Of a DNA stretch of 64,000 nucleotides, positions 15,940 to 25,068 are shown piece by piece. Both the position numbers and the translations under genes were made by a program. A model generated the notes under the pieces. The model saw only the letters and a program-made list of their open reading frames with translations. It was not told the origin of the DNA and ran no database searches. Source of the stretch: an uncultured Candidatus Melainabacteria bacterium (GTDB lineage Bacteria > Cyanobacteriota > Vampirovibrionia > Gastranaerophilales > Gastranaerophilaceae); the NCBI GenBank assembly GCA_934692295.1, contig CAKUTL010000003.1:19705-83704 (forward strand), read 5' to 3'. Within the stretch, counting starts at the first letter, position 1. Each line of letters begins with the position of its first letter.

Positions 15940-18900
15940 TTGATTATCGAGGGGAGTATAGAAACAAACAAAACAGACTTGCTGGTTGAGAAATATACCG
16001 GTCTGTTAAATAACGGAATTCCTGCTTCAGAAGTTTTGGTATTGGTTCAAAACTCCACTTTGAAAAACAACTTTATTGAAAAAACTTATTCAAAATTAAC
16101 GATTGATTGTGTTGAAAAATTACAAGTTCATTCGTTCTTTTCTTTGGTTTACAACACTATAAACGACAATTGGGCATTTCTAGAAGACAGAAATATTTTT
16201 GACAACCCTGTTATACTTCCCAACCTTGCGGGGCTAGAAGTTTCGCAGTTCTTACTAAAAGATATTTTAAAAGAGGTTCAGTTTAGGGGGTACAATTCCC
16301 GAATGTCTTTATTGCAACAAATTTTTAGACGTTATTCCCTTATTGTGCAAAATAATCTTTCACAAAGCGAAATTGATAAAAGAGCCAAGATTTTGAAAGA
16401 AGGATTTTCGGATGAAGCCTCTCTTGCAATAAAAAAACTTTTGAAAAAAACACTTGAACTCCGAGATTTTGACTATTTGCGACAGTGTTTAATGTTCAAT
16501 TTTGTATATAAAAATACTGATTACTTTAAAAATATTAAATATTTGATAGTTGATGATGCGGATGAATGCACACCTATTTGTATTGATTTTATTGAATATT
16601 TGTCTAAACAGTTGAAAGATTATTTTATTACAATTGATCCCCTAGGGTCTTCTCGTTGCGGGTATTTGAGTGCAGACAAAAATAATTATAAAAAATTGAA
16701 GAGTATTTTTAACAATGACGTTATTGTAATTCCGTCAGACTCGAAAATGCTACAAGATTCTCAAACTCTTTACGAAAATATTTTTAGTGAAAAAGTTGAT
16801 ACTTTACACAATTTCACCTTTGAATCTCTTTCAAAGCGGTCAGAAATCATAGAAAGTGTAATCAAAAAAATTAAAACTCTTTTAGATAAAAAAGTTTCGC
16901 CTTCCGAAATCTCAATAATTACTCCAATTGTTGATGAAATGTTGAAGTTTACCCTCAAAGAGGATTTGCCCAATAATATAAATTTGCGTTACCTTTCAGG
17001 TAGTGAAAAACTTATTCAAAATAGGCTTGTCCTTGCGGTAATTACCGTACTGAAACTAAACACAAATCTCAAAAAGACTTTATCGGAATTTGATATTCGA
17101 GTTATTTTATCAGAATTTTTGCATATCCCGCTTAAATATTGCGAAGAAATTTTAGAAAACTTTCAAAATCAAAAAACTCTTATCCCGTTTGATTTTGGGG
17201 ATGAAGATTACAACAAAAAATATAATGAATTTTTGCATTTGATTAACGAATTGGCAAATAGTAACGAAAAACTAGCCGAACAAATTGTCAAAATATACAA
17301 CCAGTTATTTTCTTTTGACTTCTGGAATAAACACGAAATTAACAAATTTAACTTCTTCCTCAAACAAATTACAGATTTTGAAAATGTTTTGGGAAAAGGT
17401 TTCAATTCTAGAAAATCAGATATTATTTTGCAGGTTGAAAACTCCATTATTTCTGAAAATCCGTATTCAGTTCTTGAAATTGGGAAAAATGACCTAATAA
17501 TTTCAACACCTCAAAAGATTATTGACAACCAAATAAAGACAAAATATCAAATATGGCTAGATATTTCAAATTCAGAATGGATTAAATCAGATACTGGGCC
17601 ACTTTACAACGCTTGGGTTTTCCAAAAAGATTGGGACAAAGAAGAATATACAATTGATGATAATATAGAACTTTCAAAAGAAAAAAATGCTCGAGTTATG
17701 CGAAAACTTACACTATGTGCTAAGGATAAAATATTCTGTTACTCTAGTTTGTTTGATTCAAACGGAATAGAAAACTATGGAGCATTAGAAGATTTTATTG
17801 TTGTTGAAAATCCTCAAGAGCAAGAAGAAACAGAGCAAAAGACATTTAAAATTATACCTCGAGAAGATCAAAAACCGGTTCTTGAATACAAATCAGGGAA
17901 AATGGGAATTTCTGCTGTTCCTGGAGCTGGGAAGACAACAATATTACTCGCTTTAATTATTAAACTATTAGAAAGAGGGATTAACCCAGAAAGAATTTTT
18001 GTCCTAACTTATATGGATTCAGCTGCAAGAAATTTTAGAGAGAGAATTAAAAATGTTCGCAAAAATTCTTCCAGACTACCAAATATAAGTACAATTCATG
18101 GTTTAGCTTTACGAATTTTGAAAGAGAATGGGAATTACGAAAAGCTAGGGTTATCATCTGATTTTGAAATCTGTGATGACTCACAAAGAAATAGAATGCT
18201 CCGAGAAATTTCATCTGTTATGAAAATTGATACAAAAACAGCAGAAGAGTTTGATAGAGCCGTTTCTGTATTTAAAATGGGTTTAGGTAAATTTGAAACC
18301 CTTCCAACAGATGCGAAATTAAAAAAATTCAGAACGTTTTTCAACCTGTATCAGTCAAACTTGAAAGAATTTAACCTTATTGATTACGATGATATGCTAA
18401 CGGGTTCTGTAAAAATTCTAAGAGGAAATCCGGATATTTTATCACATTATCAAGAAATTTGCGAATATATTATAGAAGACGAAGCACAAGATTCTTCTTC
18501 TATTCAACAAGAATTGATTTCACTTCTTTCAGGCAAACATCAAAACATCATTCGATGCGGCGATGTGAACCAATCCATTACATCAACTTTTTCTAACGCT
18601 GATGTTGAAGGATTTAGAAAATTTATTACAGAAAACAACAATGTTATGATGAACTGTTCTCAACGATGTACCAAAGGAGTTTGGGAAATAGCCAATAACG
18701 TAGTTGAAATGTTTAGTCAAAAACAAGACAGTAAAGATGCTTTTTTCAAAATGTTTATGCAACCAGTCAAAGGTAAAAATCCCCAAACAGAAAACGCTAT
18801 CACAGGAGAAATTTTTGATTCCCCAGTTGATGAGAAAAATTACATTCTAAAAACAATAAAAGATACGTTGTCCAAAAATCCTAATTATACAGTTGGAATT

Positions 18901-19818
18901 TTATTAAGAAACAATTATCAAGTAGCCGCTTGGCAAGACTTGATTGAAAATAGTGGACTTAAAGCTATTACAAGAAACCAATGTTTAGAACAAAAAGCAA
19001 TTTTCAAAGCAATTTTTGCAGTAATGAAAATAGTTTTGCATCCGTTTGATAACGAAAATCTTGGAGCAAATTACGATGTACTTGCCGATTTAGGATTGTA
19101 CAAAAGAGGGTTAGGGAGTGAAATTTCAAAATACGAAAACCCATTTGTAAAACTAAACGGAGATAGCATCGAAGCTCAAAGCCTTGAACAATTTAATTAT
19201 GATGTAAATTATTGGATGTCATTATGTTACTTACCGCCAAATGAATTAGCTTTAAAAGTCGGCGAACAATTTTTTAATAGCGAAATTGAAAAAGCTAATA
19301 TTTACCTAATTTCAACTCTTATTAAAAGAATTTGTATTAAAAATAATTCTTTAGAATATGCGGTATCTCGACTAGCTGAACTTTCTAAAAAGCCAAATTT
19401 AAGTGGTTTTAAATTCTTCTCGGAAGAAGACGAAGACGACAAATCAGCTCTTTGTGGCAAGGTTCAAATAATGACAATGCACAAATCAAAAGGGGACGAA
19501 TTCAACCTCGTATTTATCCCTGAACTACAAGAAAAAAGTTTGCCACTATCAATCGGAAAAATAAATTTAAAATCCGCAGACTTTTTAGAAACCGTAAAAT
19601 CCTTAAATCCAACATACAAGAAAAAATCTGATTACGAGCTAAAACAAGAAATCTTAGCCGAAAACTTAAGACTCCTATATGTTGCAATCACGAGAGCAAA
19701 AAACAAACTCTACATAACCGCAAGCAGCAAAATTAAATCTTTCGGGAAAGAAAAAACATCTGAACCTAGTGTAATTTTTGAAGAGTTATTAGGAATTGAA
19801 GGAGGGCAAAATGATTAA
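15940..19818 (+). CDS. UvrD/AddA-like superfamily 1 helicase with a degenerate N-terminal helicase half
   Basis: 1292 residues from TTG 15940, which is 8 nt after AAGGAG (a TTG at 15934 is too close). The C-terminal half is an active SF1A helicase: Walker A AVPGAGKTT near 660, Walker B DEAQD near 847, GDVNQSI, and motif VI LLYVAITRAKNK near 1245. The N-terminal 600 residues look like a decayed second copy: a Walker-B-like IVDDADE near 205 but no intact Walker A. A degenerate helicase half is a feature of AddB. The next gene, overlapping by 8 bases, is a PD-(D/E)XK nuclease. Together they suggest double-strand-break end processing. I could not assign a named family. Confidence 0.85.
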   Translation: MIIEGSIETNKTDLLVEKYTGLLNNGIPASEVLVLVQNSTLKNNFIEKTYSKLTIDCVEKLQVHSFFSLVYNTINDNWAFLEDRNIFDNPVILPNLAGLEVSQFLLKDILKEVQFRGYNSRMSLLQQIFRRYSLIVQNNLSQSEIDKRAKILKEGFSDEASLAIKKLLKKTLELRDFDYLRQCLMFNFVYKNTDYFKNIKYLIVDDADECTPICIDFIEYLSKQLKDYFITIDPLGSSRCGYLSADKNNYKKLKSIFNNDVIVIPSDSKMLQDSQTLYENIFSEKVDTLHNFTFESLSKRSEIIESVIKKIKTLLDKKVSPSEISIITPIVDEMLKFTLKEDLPNNINLRYLSGSEKLIQNRLVLAVITVLKLNTNLKKTLSEFDIRVILSEFLHIPLKYCEEILENFQNQKTLIPFDFGDEDYNKKYNEFLHLINELANSNEKLAEQIVKIYNQLFSFDFWNKHEINKFNFFLKQITDFENVLGKGFNSRKSDIILQVENSIISENPYSVLEIGKNDLIISTPQKIIDNQIKTKYQIWLDISNSEWIKSDTGPLYNAWVFQKDWDKEEYTIDDNIELSKEKNARVMRKLTLCAKDKIFCYSSLFDSNGIENYGALEDFIVVENPQEQEETEQKTFKIIPREDQKPVLEYKSGKMGISAVPGAGKTTILLALIIKLLERGINPERIFVLTYMDSAARNFRERIKNVRKNSSRLPNISTIHGLALRILKENGNYEKLGLSSDFEICDDSQRNRMLREISSVMKIDTKTAEEFDRAVSVFKMGLGKFETLPTDAKLKKFRTFFNLYQSNLKEFNLIDYDDMLTGSVKILRGNPDILSHYQEICEYIIEDEAQDSSSIQQELISLLSGKHQNIIRCGDVNQSITSTFSNADVEGFRKFITENNNVMMNCSQRCTKGVWEIANNVVEMFSQKQDSKDAFFKMFMQPVKGKNPQTENAITGEIFDSPVDEKNYILKTIKDTLSKNPNYTVGILLRNNYQVAAWQDLIENSGLKAITRNQCLEQKAIFKAIFAVMKIVLHPFDNENLGANYDVLADLGLYKRGLGSEISKYENPFVKLNGDSIEAQSLEQFNYDVNYWMSLCYLPPNELALKVGEQFFNSEIEKANIYLISTLIKRICIKNNSLEYAVSRLAELSKKPNLSGFKFFSEEDEDDKSALCGKVQIMTMHKSKGDEFNLVFIPELQEKSLPLSIGKINLKSADFLETVKSLNPTYKKKSDYELKQEILAENLRLLYVAITRAKNKLYITASSKIKSFGKEKTSEPSVIFEELLGIEGGQND

Positions 19819-20443
19819 AATATACTCTCCAAACATGTTGAAAACCTATGAAAAATGTCCAAGAAAATTTTATTTTCGATACATTGAAGGGGTAAATGTT
19901 CCACTTTCATTTTTACCTTTTGAAAAAGGGAAAAAAATTCACGCCTTAGCTAACTATTTTCTCCAAGAAATAAACATTTCGAGAATAGAAACAGCTTTAA
20001 CAGAAGAAGAAAAAGCGATATGGATTTCATTATTAAATAACCCATTTTATAGAAAAAAATGCCTAAAATCTGAATTTTCAATCAGCACAAAAATTGGAGA
20101 TTTTTGGGTTGGTGGACGTCTTGATGCTGTAGTTCATGATGAAAAAGAATATTATATTCTTGACTACAAAACCGGTTCAACTCCGAAAAATCCTGAGTTT
20201 GATTACCAAACAATGATTTATCTTTTGTGCATGGATAAATACCTAAAAAAATACGATAAATTATCTTTTGTTTATATAAATCTAAAAGACAAAAATAACT
20301 ATGTCATTGATTTTAATGAAAAATTAAAACAAGAATACGAAAATAGATTGCTAAAAATATGCACAGCAATAACATCCGATTCGTGGTATCAAAAGAATTC
20401 AAAATCTTGTGCAAGATGTGAATATGAAAAAATTTGCAAGTAG
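19811..20443 (+). CDS. PD-(D/E)XK nuclease with an AddB/Cas4-type Fe-S cysteine set
   Basis: 210 residues from ATG 19811 (MIKIYSPNML), 4 nt after GGAGGG. The family order is visible: YEKCPRKFYFRY near 10-21, KGKKIHALANYF, then the catalytic strand GRLDAVVHDEKEYYILDYKTG (Asp, Asp-Tyr-Lys). Four Cys, one in EKCPRK and three in the C-terminal SCARCEYEKIC, match the Fe-S ring of AddB, Cas4 and RecB-type nucleases. It overlaps the helicase stop by 8 bases and should be translated with it; the pair is probably a helicase-nuclease complex. No cas genes or repeat array are nearby, so Cas4 is unlikely. Confidence 0.85.
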   Translation: MIKIYSPNMLKTYEKCPRKFYFRYIEGVNVPLSFLPFEKGKKIHALANYFLQEINISRIETALTEEEKAIWISLLNNPFYRKKCLKSEFSISTKIGDFWVGGRLDAVVHDEKEYYILDYKTGSTPKNPEFDYQTMIYLLCMDKYLKKYDKLSFVYINLKDKNNYVIDFNEKLKQEYENRLLKICTAITSDSWYQKNSKSCARCEYEKICK

Positions 20444-20466
20444 TTGATTTTTGGAATAATTAAAAT

Positions 20467-20506
20467 ACATTCCCTCTCACGTGAAGAAGGGAATGTATAA
20501 TTTTTT
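20467..20506 (+). terminator. Intrinsic terminator after the helicase-nuclease operon
   Basis: ACATTCCCT (20467-20475) pairs with AGGGAATGT (20488-20496); TTTTTT follows at 20501-20506. Confidence 0.8.
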
Positions 20507-20529
20507 ATGACTAGATATCTTTTTACCTG

Positions 20530-20754
20530 TTATTTCATAAATAGAGATCCTGCAGAAGCCGATGCAACTCTCATAATTTTTTTCACTTTCGCTGCTTCAT
20601 CTGCGGTAAAAGCTTGCTTAACACGACCAGATGCTTTTTTTTCAGCACGTTTTGCTTTTCTTGCTTCTTTTTTTTCAGCCTTAGTTTTTTGAGCGGGTGT
20701 TTTAGATTTTACGTTATATTGAGAGTCTCCGGTACTAATTCCGTCTAATGCCAT
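20530..20754 (-). CDS. Small Lys/Ala-rich hypothetical protein
   Basis: 74 residues from ATG 20754 (MALDGISTG), 8 nt after GGAG. The middle is highly basic (KTKAEKKEARKAKRAEKKASGR) and probably helical; the end is AAKVKKIMRVASASAGSLF. It could bind nucleic acid or another polyanion, but nothing specific is visible. It carries copy 3 of the GGCAA-21-TATATA element 51 nt upstream, linking it to the other lineage-specific genes. Confidence 0.75.
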   Translation of the reverse strand: MALDGISTGDSQYNVKSKTPAQKTKAEKKEARKAKRAEKKASGRVKQAFTADEAAKVKKIMRVASASAGSLFMK

Positions 20755-20805
20755 AATCAATTCTCCTTTCGTTAAAAATTTTCACATTTATGTATTATCC
20801 ACGTA

Positions 20806-20837
20806 TATATAAAGTATTTATATTTTAAATAATTGCC
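20806..20837 (-). promoter_or_regulatory. Conserved GGCAA-21-TATATA promoter-like element, copy 3
   Basis: Minus strand GGCAA, 21 nt ending ATACTT, TATATA. 51 nt upstream of ATG 20754. Confidence 0.7.
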
Positions 20838-20924
20838 TTAGAAAAATATTAAAATAATAAAAAACAAGTTATGATTGAATTTCAAGGAATAAAATACAGC
20901 TTTACATTATGTAATAAATTGAAT

Positions 20925-20960
20925 AATGTAGGTCGGTATTTTTGCCCCAACATTAAATTT
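20925..20960. repeat. Short dispersed hairpin
   Basis: AATGTAGGTCGG and CCCCAACATT form an imperfect hairpin around TATTTTTG. It is the first of three non-coding repeat units in the 633-base gap 20755-21387. Confidence 0.4.
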
Positions 20961-21011
20961 ATTTCCTAGCCATAAGGAAGAAAAAATTCTAATTAAAAAC
21001 TCAAACAAACT

Positions 21012-21140
21012 CGTCATACTGAGCGAAGTATCGATAACGACAAGATTTGCTAACTTAATACTTTAAAACGCATACATCATTCTGAGGGATTTACATTTGA
21101 AATAAGAATAATAACCATACATATTTACCCGAAGAATCTA
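21012..21140. repeat. Composite dispersed repeat, copy 1
   Basis: Contains CGTCATACTGAGCGAAG (21012-21028), TCATTCTGAGGGAT (21077-21090) and ATTTACCCGAAGAATCT (about 21123-21139). The last two blocks recur in reverse orientation, and the first in the same orientation, at 49683-49790. Confidence 0.65.
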
Positions 21141-21162
21141 AAATCTTAACTTGCGAAGATTA

Positions 21163-21240
21163 ACCCCTCACCCTTTCCCAAACCTCTCACAAAACAATTC
21201 ACTGGATTGTTTTGCTCGGCAGAGTCCTAGGAGAGGGAAA
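21163..21240. repeat. Inverted-repeat element with inner hairpin
   Basis: CCTCTC and GAGAGG flanks enclose a perfect hairpin AAAACAAT/ATTGTTTT. No open frame of note. Third repeat unit in the gap before gcvT. Confidence 0.5.
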
Positions 21241-21330
21241 TAGGCTATCAATCCTCTCTACCAAAATCAAAAAATTGTATCAACTTCTAAACCTATTAAA
21301 TTGACATCTTTAAATTATCTACACATGTTA

Positions 21331-21359
21331 TTGACAAAAGAGTAATTAAGAAACACAAT
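21331..21359 (+). promoter_or_regulatory. Sigma-70-type promoter of the gcv operon
   Basis: TTGACA (21331-21336), 17-nt spacer, CACAAT (21354-21359). Predicted start about 21366, leaving a leader of about 22 nt with a GAGGGGGA ribosome-binding site. The leader is too short for a glycine riboswitch. Confidence 0.7.
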
Positions 21360-21387
21360 AAAGTTATAGTTTTGAGGGGGATTTTAG

Positions 21388-22488
21388 ATGGTAAAAGAAA
21401 CATATTTACACGATAAACACGTTGCACTTGGTGCAAAGATGGTTGATTTTGCAGGATGGCACATGCCTGTCCAATATTCATCAATCATTGAAGAACATAA
21501 AACAGTAAGAAATGCCGTTGGACTTTTCGACGTTTCTCACATGGGAGAAGTTTTTGTTTCTGGTAAAGATGCAACAGCATTTTTAAATAAAATCGTTCCT
21601 CAAGACATTGAAAAACTTGATTATGAAAAAGCCGTATATTGCCAATTACCGAACAAAAATGGCGGACTTATCGACGACTTAATTATCTATAAATTAGGGA
21701 TTGAATATTATTTGGTAATCTGTAACGCTTCAAGAATTGATGAAGATTTAAATTGGATTGTGAGAAATAAACGAGGAATGAAGGTAAAAATTGACAACCA
21801 ATCTCACAACTACTCACTCCTTGCCGTTCAAGGACCAAAGGCAATTGATTTGGTAAGAAAAATGGGTTACAACCTTCAGAATCAAAAATCTTTCACAATT
21901 AAGCCTGCAATTATTGAAGGGATAAAACTTCTAGCTTCCCGCACAGGATACACTGGGGAAGACGGTTTTGAACTCCTTGTAGAAAACGAATATTCAGAAT
22001 TTTTATGGGATAAGATTTTAGAAGAAGGTAAAGAATACGGAATTAAGCCAATCGGTCTTGGTGCAAGAGATACTCTTAGACTTGAAGCGGCACTGCATTT
22101 ATACGGAAATGATTTAGACGAAAACACAACACCAATTGAAGCAGGTTTGTCTTGGTCTGTTCCTAAAGATAAACAAGCAGACTACAACGGCAAAGAGATT
22201 ATTATGAGCCAAATTGCCAATGGAGTTTCTAAAAAGCTCGTTGGACTTGAAATGTTAGACAGAAACATTGCTCGACATGGGTATGAAATTTATTTCAATG
22301 GTGAAAAAGTCGGACATGTTACAAGCGGATGTGTTTCACCTAGCACAGGCAAAAATATCGCTCTTGGCTATGTAAAAAATATCAAAGAAATTTGCACCGA
22401 TGCAACTGTTCAAGTTATGATTAGAGAAAAACTTCACGATGCAAAAATCGTAAAAAGACCTTTTATCCAAAAAAGAAATAAGGTATAA
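21388..22488 (+). CDS. gcvT: Glycine cleavage system T protein (aminomethyltransferase)
   Basis: 366 residues, the usual GcvT length. Family landmarks: VDFAGWHMPVQY near 19-30, GLFDVSHMGE near 45-54 with the folate-site Asp region, SRTGYTGEDGFELL near 185-198, LGARDTLRLEAALHLYG near 225-241, and GHVTSGCVSPSTGKNIALGYV near the end. It transfers the aminomethyl group from lipoyl-GcvH to tetrahydrofolate, releasing ammonia. First gene of gcvT-gcvH-gcvPA, in the cytoplasm. Confidence 0.96.
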   Translation: MVKETYLHDKHVALGAKMVDFAGWHMPVQYSSIIEEHKTVRNAVGLFDVSHMGEVFVSGKDATAFLNKIVPQDIEKLDYEKAVYCQLPNKNGGLIDDLIIYKLGIEYYLVICNASRIDEDLNWIVRNKRGMKVKIDNQSHNYSLLAVQGPKAIDLVRKMGYNLQNQKSFTIKPAIIEGIKLLASRTGYTGEDGFELLVENEYSEFLWDKILEEGKEYGIKPIGLGARDTLRLEAALHLYGNDLDENTTPIEAGLSWSVPKDKQADYNGKEIIMSQIANGVSKKLVGLEMLDRNIARHGYEIYFNGEKVGHVTSGCVSPSTGKNIALGYVKNIKEICTDATVQVMIREKLHDAKIVKRPFIQKRNKV

Positions 22489-22530
22489 CTATTATAAACA
22501 ATTAAAAGTATGAAAAAGGAGAAAATATAA

Positions 22531-22911
22531 ATGGGTTTTAAAGAAGAAATGTTATGTTCTAAATCGCACGAATACGTTATTAAACAAGATGACAAATATG
22601 TTATCGGACTTACAGATTATGCTATTGAACAACTTGGCGATATTGTATTTTTAGAATTGCCGGAAGTTGGAGATGAATTTGCTAAAGGTGATACTTTTGC
22701 AAACATTGAATCAGTAAAAGCTGCTTCTGAAATTTACATGCCAATCAGTGGTAAAATTGTTGAAATTAACGATGGATTAGTTGATGCTCCAGAACAATTG
22801 AACGAAGATTGTTACGAAGGCGGATGGCTTGTTAAAGTTGAATCAACAGCATCAGAAGATGAGTTCAAAGATTTAGTATCATACGCAGATTATAAAGAAG
22901 AATTGGAATAA
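22531..22911 (+). CDS. gcvH: Glycine cleavage system H protein
   Basis: 126 residues, a lipoyl-domain protein. The lipoylation site is Lys63 in ANIESVKAASEIY, and the N-terminal HEYV is typical. It shuttles the aminomethyl intermediate between P, T and L proteins. AAAGGAG precedes the ATG; gcvPA starts 2 bases after its stop. A lipoate/octanoate transferase gene at 27745 could modify it. Confidence 0.96.
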   Translation: MGFKEEMLCSKSHEYVIKQDDKYVIGLTDYAIEQLGDIVFLELPEVGDEFAKGDTFANIESVKAASEIYMPISGKIVEINDGLVDAPEQLNEDCYEGGWLVKVESTASEDEFKDLVSYADYKEELE

Positions 22912-22913
22912 TA

Positions 22914-24158
22914 ATGAAGAATTTTTTAGTACACAACGAAAAAACAACACAAGAAATGTGTAAAGCTATCAGAATTGATAAAGTTGAAGATTTATTCAAA
23001 CAAATTCCTCAATCTGTAAGAATGCCAGAACTTGACCTTCCAGAAGGGTTGAGTGAAATGGAAACCCAAAGAAAAGTTAAAAATCTCGCAAAATCAAACA
23101 AATCGGATTTTATAAGCTTTCTTGGGGGCGGAATTTACAATAAATTTGTACCCGCTTGTATAAATCAAGTTGCAAGCAGATTTGAATTTAACACTGCTTA
23201 CACTCCATACCAACCAGAAATTTCACAAGGAACATTGCAAGTTATGTATGAATTTCAAACAATGATTTGTAGATTAACTGGTATGGATATTTCTAATGCC
23301 ACAGTTTATGATGCTGGAACAGCTTGTGCCGAAGCAATATTAATGGCTTGCAGAATTTCTAAAAAATACAAAGTTTGTGTACTTAATTCTCTAAACCCAG
23401 AATACAAGAGGGTTATTGAAACTTACACTAATTCTCAAGGAATTGAAGTTGATTGGGTTGACGAAATACCACAAGCAACAAAAGATTATGCCGGAGTTCT
23501 CGTTCAAACTCCTAACTATTATGGAGAAATTATTCAACCAAAAGAAGTTGAATGCTTGTCTATAATTTGTTGCGACCCATCATCATTAGCAATATTGAAA
23601 ACCCCAGCAGAAATGGGAGCAGATATTGCAGTTGGGGATATTCAAACCCTAGGAATTCCAATGAATTTTGGCGGACCTAGTGCTGGATTCATTGCTTGTA
23701 GAGAAAAATTGATGCGTCAACTTCCTGGAAGACTAGCAGGAAGAACGGTTGATAAAGATGGTAAACAAGCATTTTGTCTAACTATTCAAACAAGAGAACA
23801 ACATATCAAAAGAGAAAAAGCAACAAGTAATATTTGTTCTAATCAAGCTCTTATTGGACTTTGTGCAACTCTTTATCTATCAGTTATGGGAGATAAAGGA
23901 TTCAGACAAGCCGGATATTTATCTACAAAAAATGCCCACACTCTAGCAAATAAATTGCAAGAAAAAGGCTACAAAGTTCTAAATAAAAATTTCTTCAATG
24001 AATTTGTTTTAGAAGTTCCAAATGCAGATGAATTTCTTGCAAAACTGGAAGACAATAACATTTTAGGTGGAATTAAATTAGATGATAAAAAAATCCTAGT
24101 TGCGACAACCGAAATGAATTCAGAAGAAGACATCGATTTATATATCAAGACCGTCTAA
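22914..24158 (+). CDS. gcvPA: Glycine dehydrogenase (decarboxylating) subunit 1
   Basis: 414 residues, somewhat short for the family. It corresponds to the N-terminal half of P protein: FLGGGIYNKFVPACINQVASR near 66-86, AYTPYQPEISQGTLQVMYEFQTMI, then VGDIQTLGIPMNFGGPSAGFIACRE and GRTVDKDGKQAFCLTIQTREQHIKREKATSNICSNQAL. PLP is carried by subunit 2 (gcvPB), which is not adjacent or elsewhere in the window. The operon ends with a terminator right after this gene. Confidence 0.94.
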   Translation: MKNFLVHNEKTTQEMCKAIRIDKVEDLFKQIPQSVRMPELDLPEGLSEMETQRKVKNLAKSNKSDFISFLGGGIYNKFVPACINQVASRFEFNTAYTPYQPEISQGTLQVMYEFQTMICRLTGMDISNATVYDAGTACAEAILMACRISKKYKVCVLNSLNPEYKRVIETYTNSQGIEVDWVDEIPQATKDYAGVLVQTPNYYGEIIQPKEVECLSIICCDPSSLAILKTPAEMGADIAVGDIQTLGIPMNFGGPSAGFIACREKLMRQLPGRLAGRTVDKDGKQAFCLTIQTREQHIKREKATSNICSNQALIGLCATLYLSVMGDKGFRQAGYLSTKNAHTLANKLQEKGYKVLNKNFFNEFVLEVPNADEFLAKLEDNNILGGIKLDDKKILVATTEMNSEEDIDLYIKTV

Positions 24159-24181
24159 AAAAATTCAAAATAAAACTTTTC

Positions 24182-24217
24182 AAAACTCTCAATTGCAATT
24201 ACACGATTGAGAGTTTT
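24182..24217. terminator. Bidirectional terminator between gcvPA and the TPR gene
   Basis: AAAACTCTCAAT (24182-24193) pairs with ATTGAGAGTTTT (24206-24217). Convergent genes lie on both sides, and the right arm overlaps the TPR stop region. Confidence 0.8.
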
Positions 24218-24951
24218 GTTGTTTTAGTTTTTAGCGATCTTAATTTTTCCACTCTACGCATAATAAAATTCGCATTCTCAGAATCAGGTCTGCAAGCTAA
24301 GAATTTTCTATAATATCTTTTTGCGTCTGAGTGTTTGCCAAGTTTATCTAAACATAATCCAATATCTGAATAAACTTGGGTATAATTTGGATTTATTTTC
24401 AAAATTTCTTTATACAATGCAAGAGCCGGTCTGTATAATTCCATCTTCATCAAAAGTGAAGATTTTCTAACGTAGGCGTTGATATAATTTGGCGAATTTT
24501 CAATAAGTTTTTGATAAATCATCAAAGCCATATCTTCTTCTTCGCATTGTTCGTGAGCGATACCGAGTTGATAAATTGCATCCGGATTATCAGGTTCAAT
24601 CTGAATAGCTTGAATAAAACACTTAATCGCACAGCAAGGAGTTTCATCTTTCAAATGACAAAGCCCTAATTCATAAAAAGTATCAAATTTATTAGAATCA
24701 AGCAGTGCTGCTTTTTCTAAATTTTCAATAGCTTTTTTGATTTTGCCCATATTTTTATAACAAATTCCTAATCCTAAATAGGTATCAGGATTATTTCTAT
24801 CTAAAAGGACAGAATTTAAGTATGCAGAAACAGCCTCTTTGAACGAACGTTTTGTTCTCAATAAATCCGCTTCAGATTGAATTTTATTAACTTTTTTTCT
24901 CCTAATAATAGGGGTGCTCATATATTGAGATTTTATATTCTCGTCGCTCAA
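24199..24951 (-). CDS. Tetratricopeptide repeat protein
   Basis: 250 residues from TTG 24951 (MSDENIKSQY), preceded by AGAGGAAAAAGAG; ATG 24921 is an alternative. From about residue 27 to 225 there are six TPR-like 34-residue repeats (for example TYLGLGICYKNMGKIKKAIENLEKAALLD and AIYQLGIAHEQCEEEDMALMIYQKLIENSPN). No signal peptide, so a cytoplasmic scaffold. No other domain. It diverges from the two secreted paralogues at 25069 and 25886. Confidence 0.88.
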   Translation of the reverse strand: MSDENIKSQYMSTPIIRRKKVNKIQSEADLLRTKRSFKEAVSAYLNSVLLDRNNPDTYLGLGICYKNMGKIKKAIENLEKAALLDSNKFDTFYELGLCHLKDETPCCAIKCFIQAIQIEPDNPDAIYQLGIAHEQCEEEDMALMIYQKLIENSPNYINAYVRKSSLLMKMELYRPALALYKEILKINPNYTQVYSDIGLCLDKLGKHSDAKRYYRKFLACRPDSENANFIMRRVEKLRSLKTKTTKLSIV

Positions 24952-25032
24952 CTCTTTTTCCTCTTACATTTCTATATTAGATTTTTTTTCGGAATAGAAG
25001 AACAATCAAGAGATTTAAAGATTAATCAACCA

Positions 25033-25062
25033 TTGGATTTATTATCGTTCTTGTGCTATAAA
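25033..25062 (+). promoter_or_regulatory. Promoter placing the start site on the ATG of 25069
   Basis: TTGGAT (25033-25038), 18-nt spacer with extended TGTGC, TATAAA (25057-25062). The predicted start falls at about 25069, so the mRNA would be leaderless. Confidence 0.5.
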
Positions 25063-25068
25063 TTTAGT

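Noticed and set aside
19811..20443. Cas4 and a CRISPR locus
   Set aside because: The nuclease has the cysteine set, but no cas genes or regularly spaced repeats occur in the window; the helicase neighbour fits DNA repair.
21360..21387. Glycine riboswitch before gcvT
   Set aside because: The predicted leader is only about 22 nt and the region upstream of the promoter shows only repeats, with no aptamer core.
24877..25068. N-terminal extension of the protein starting at 25069
   Set aside because: The extended frame overlaps the divergent TPR gene and lacks a signal peptide; ATG 25069 starts a clean signal peptide directly after a promoter.
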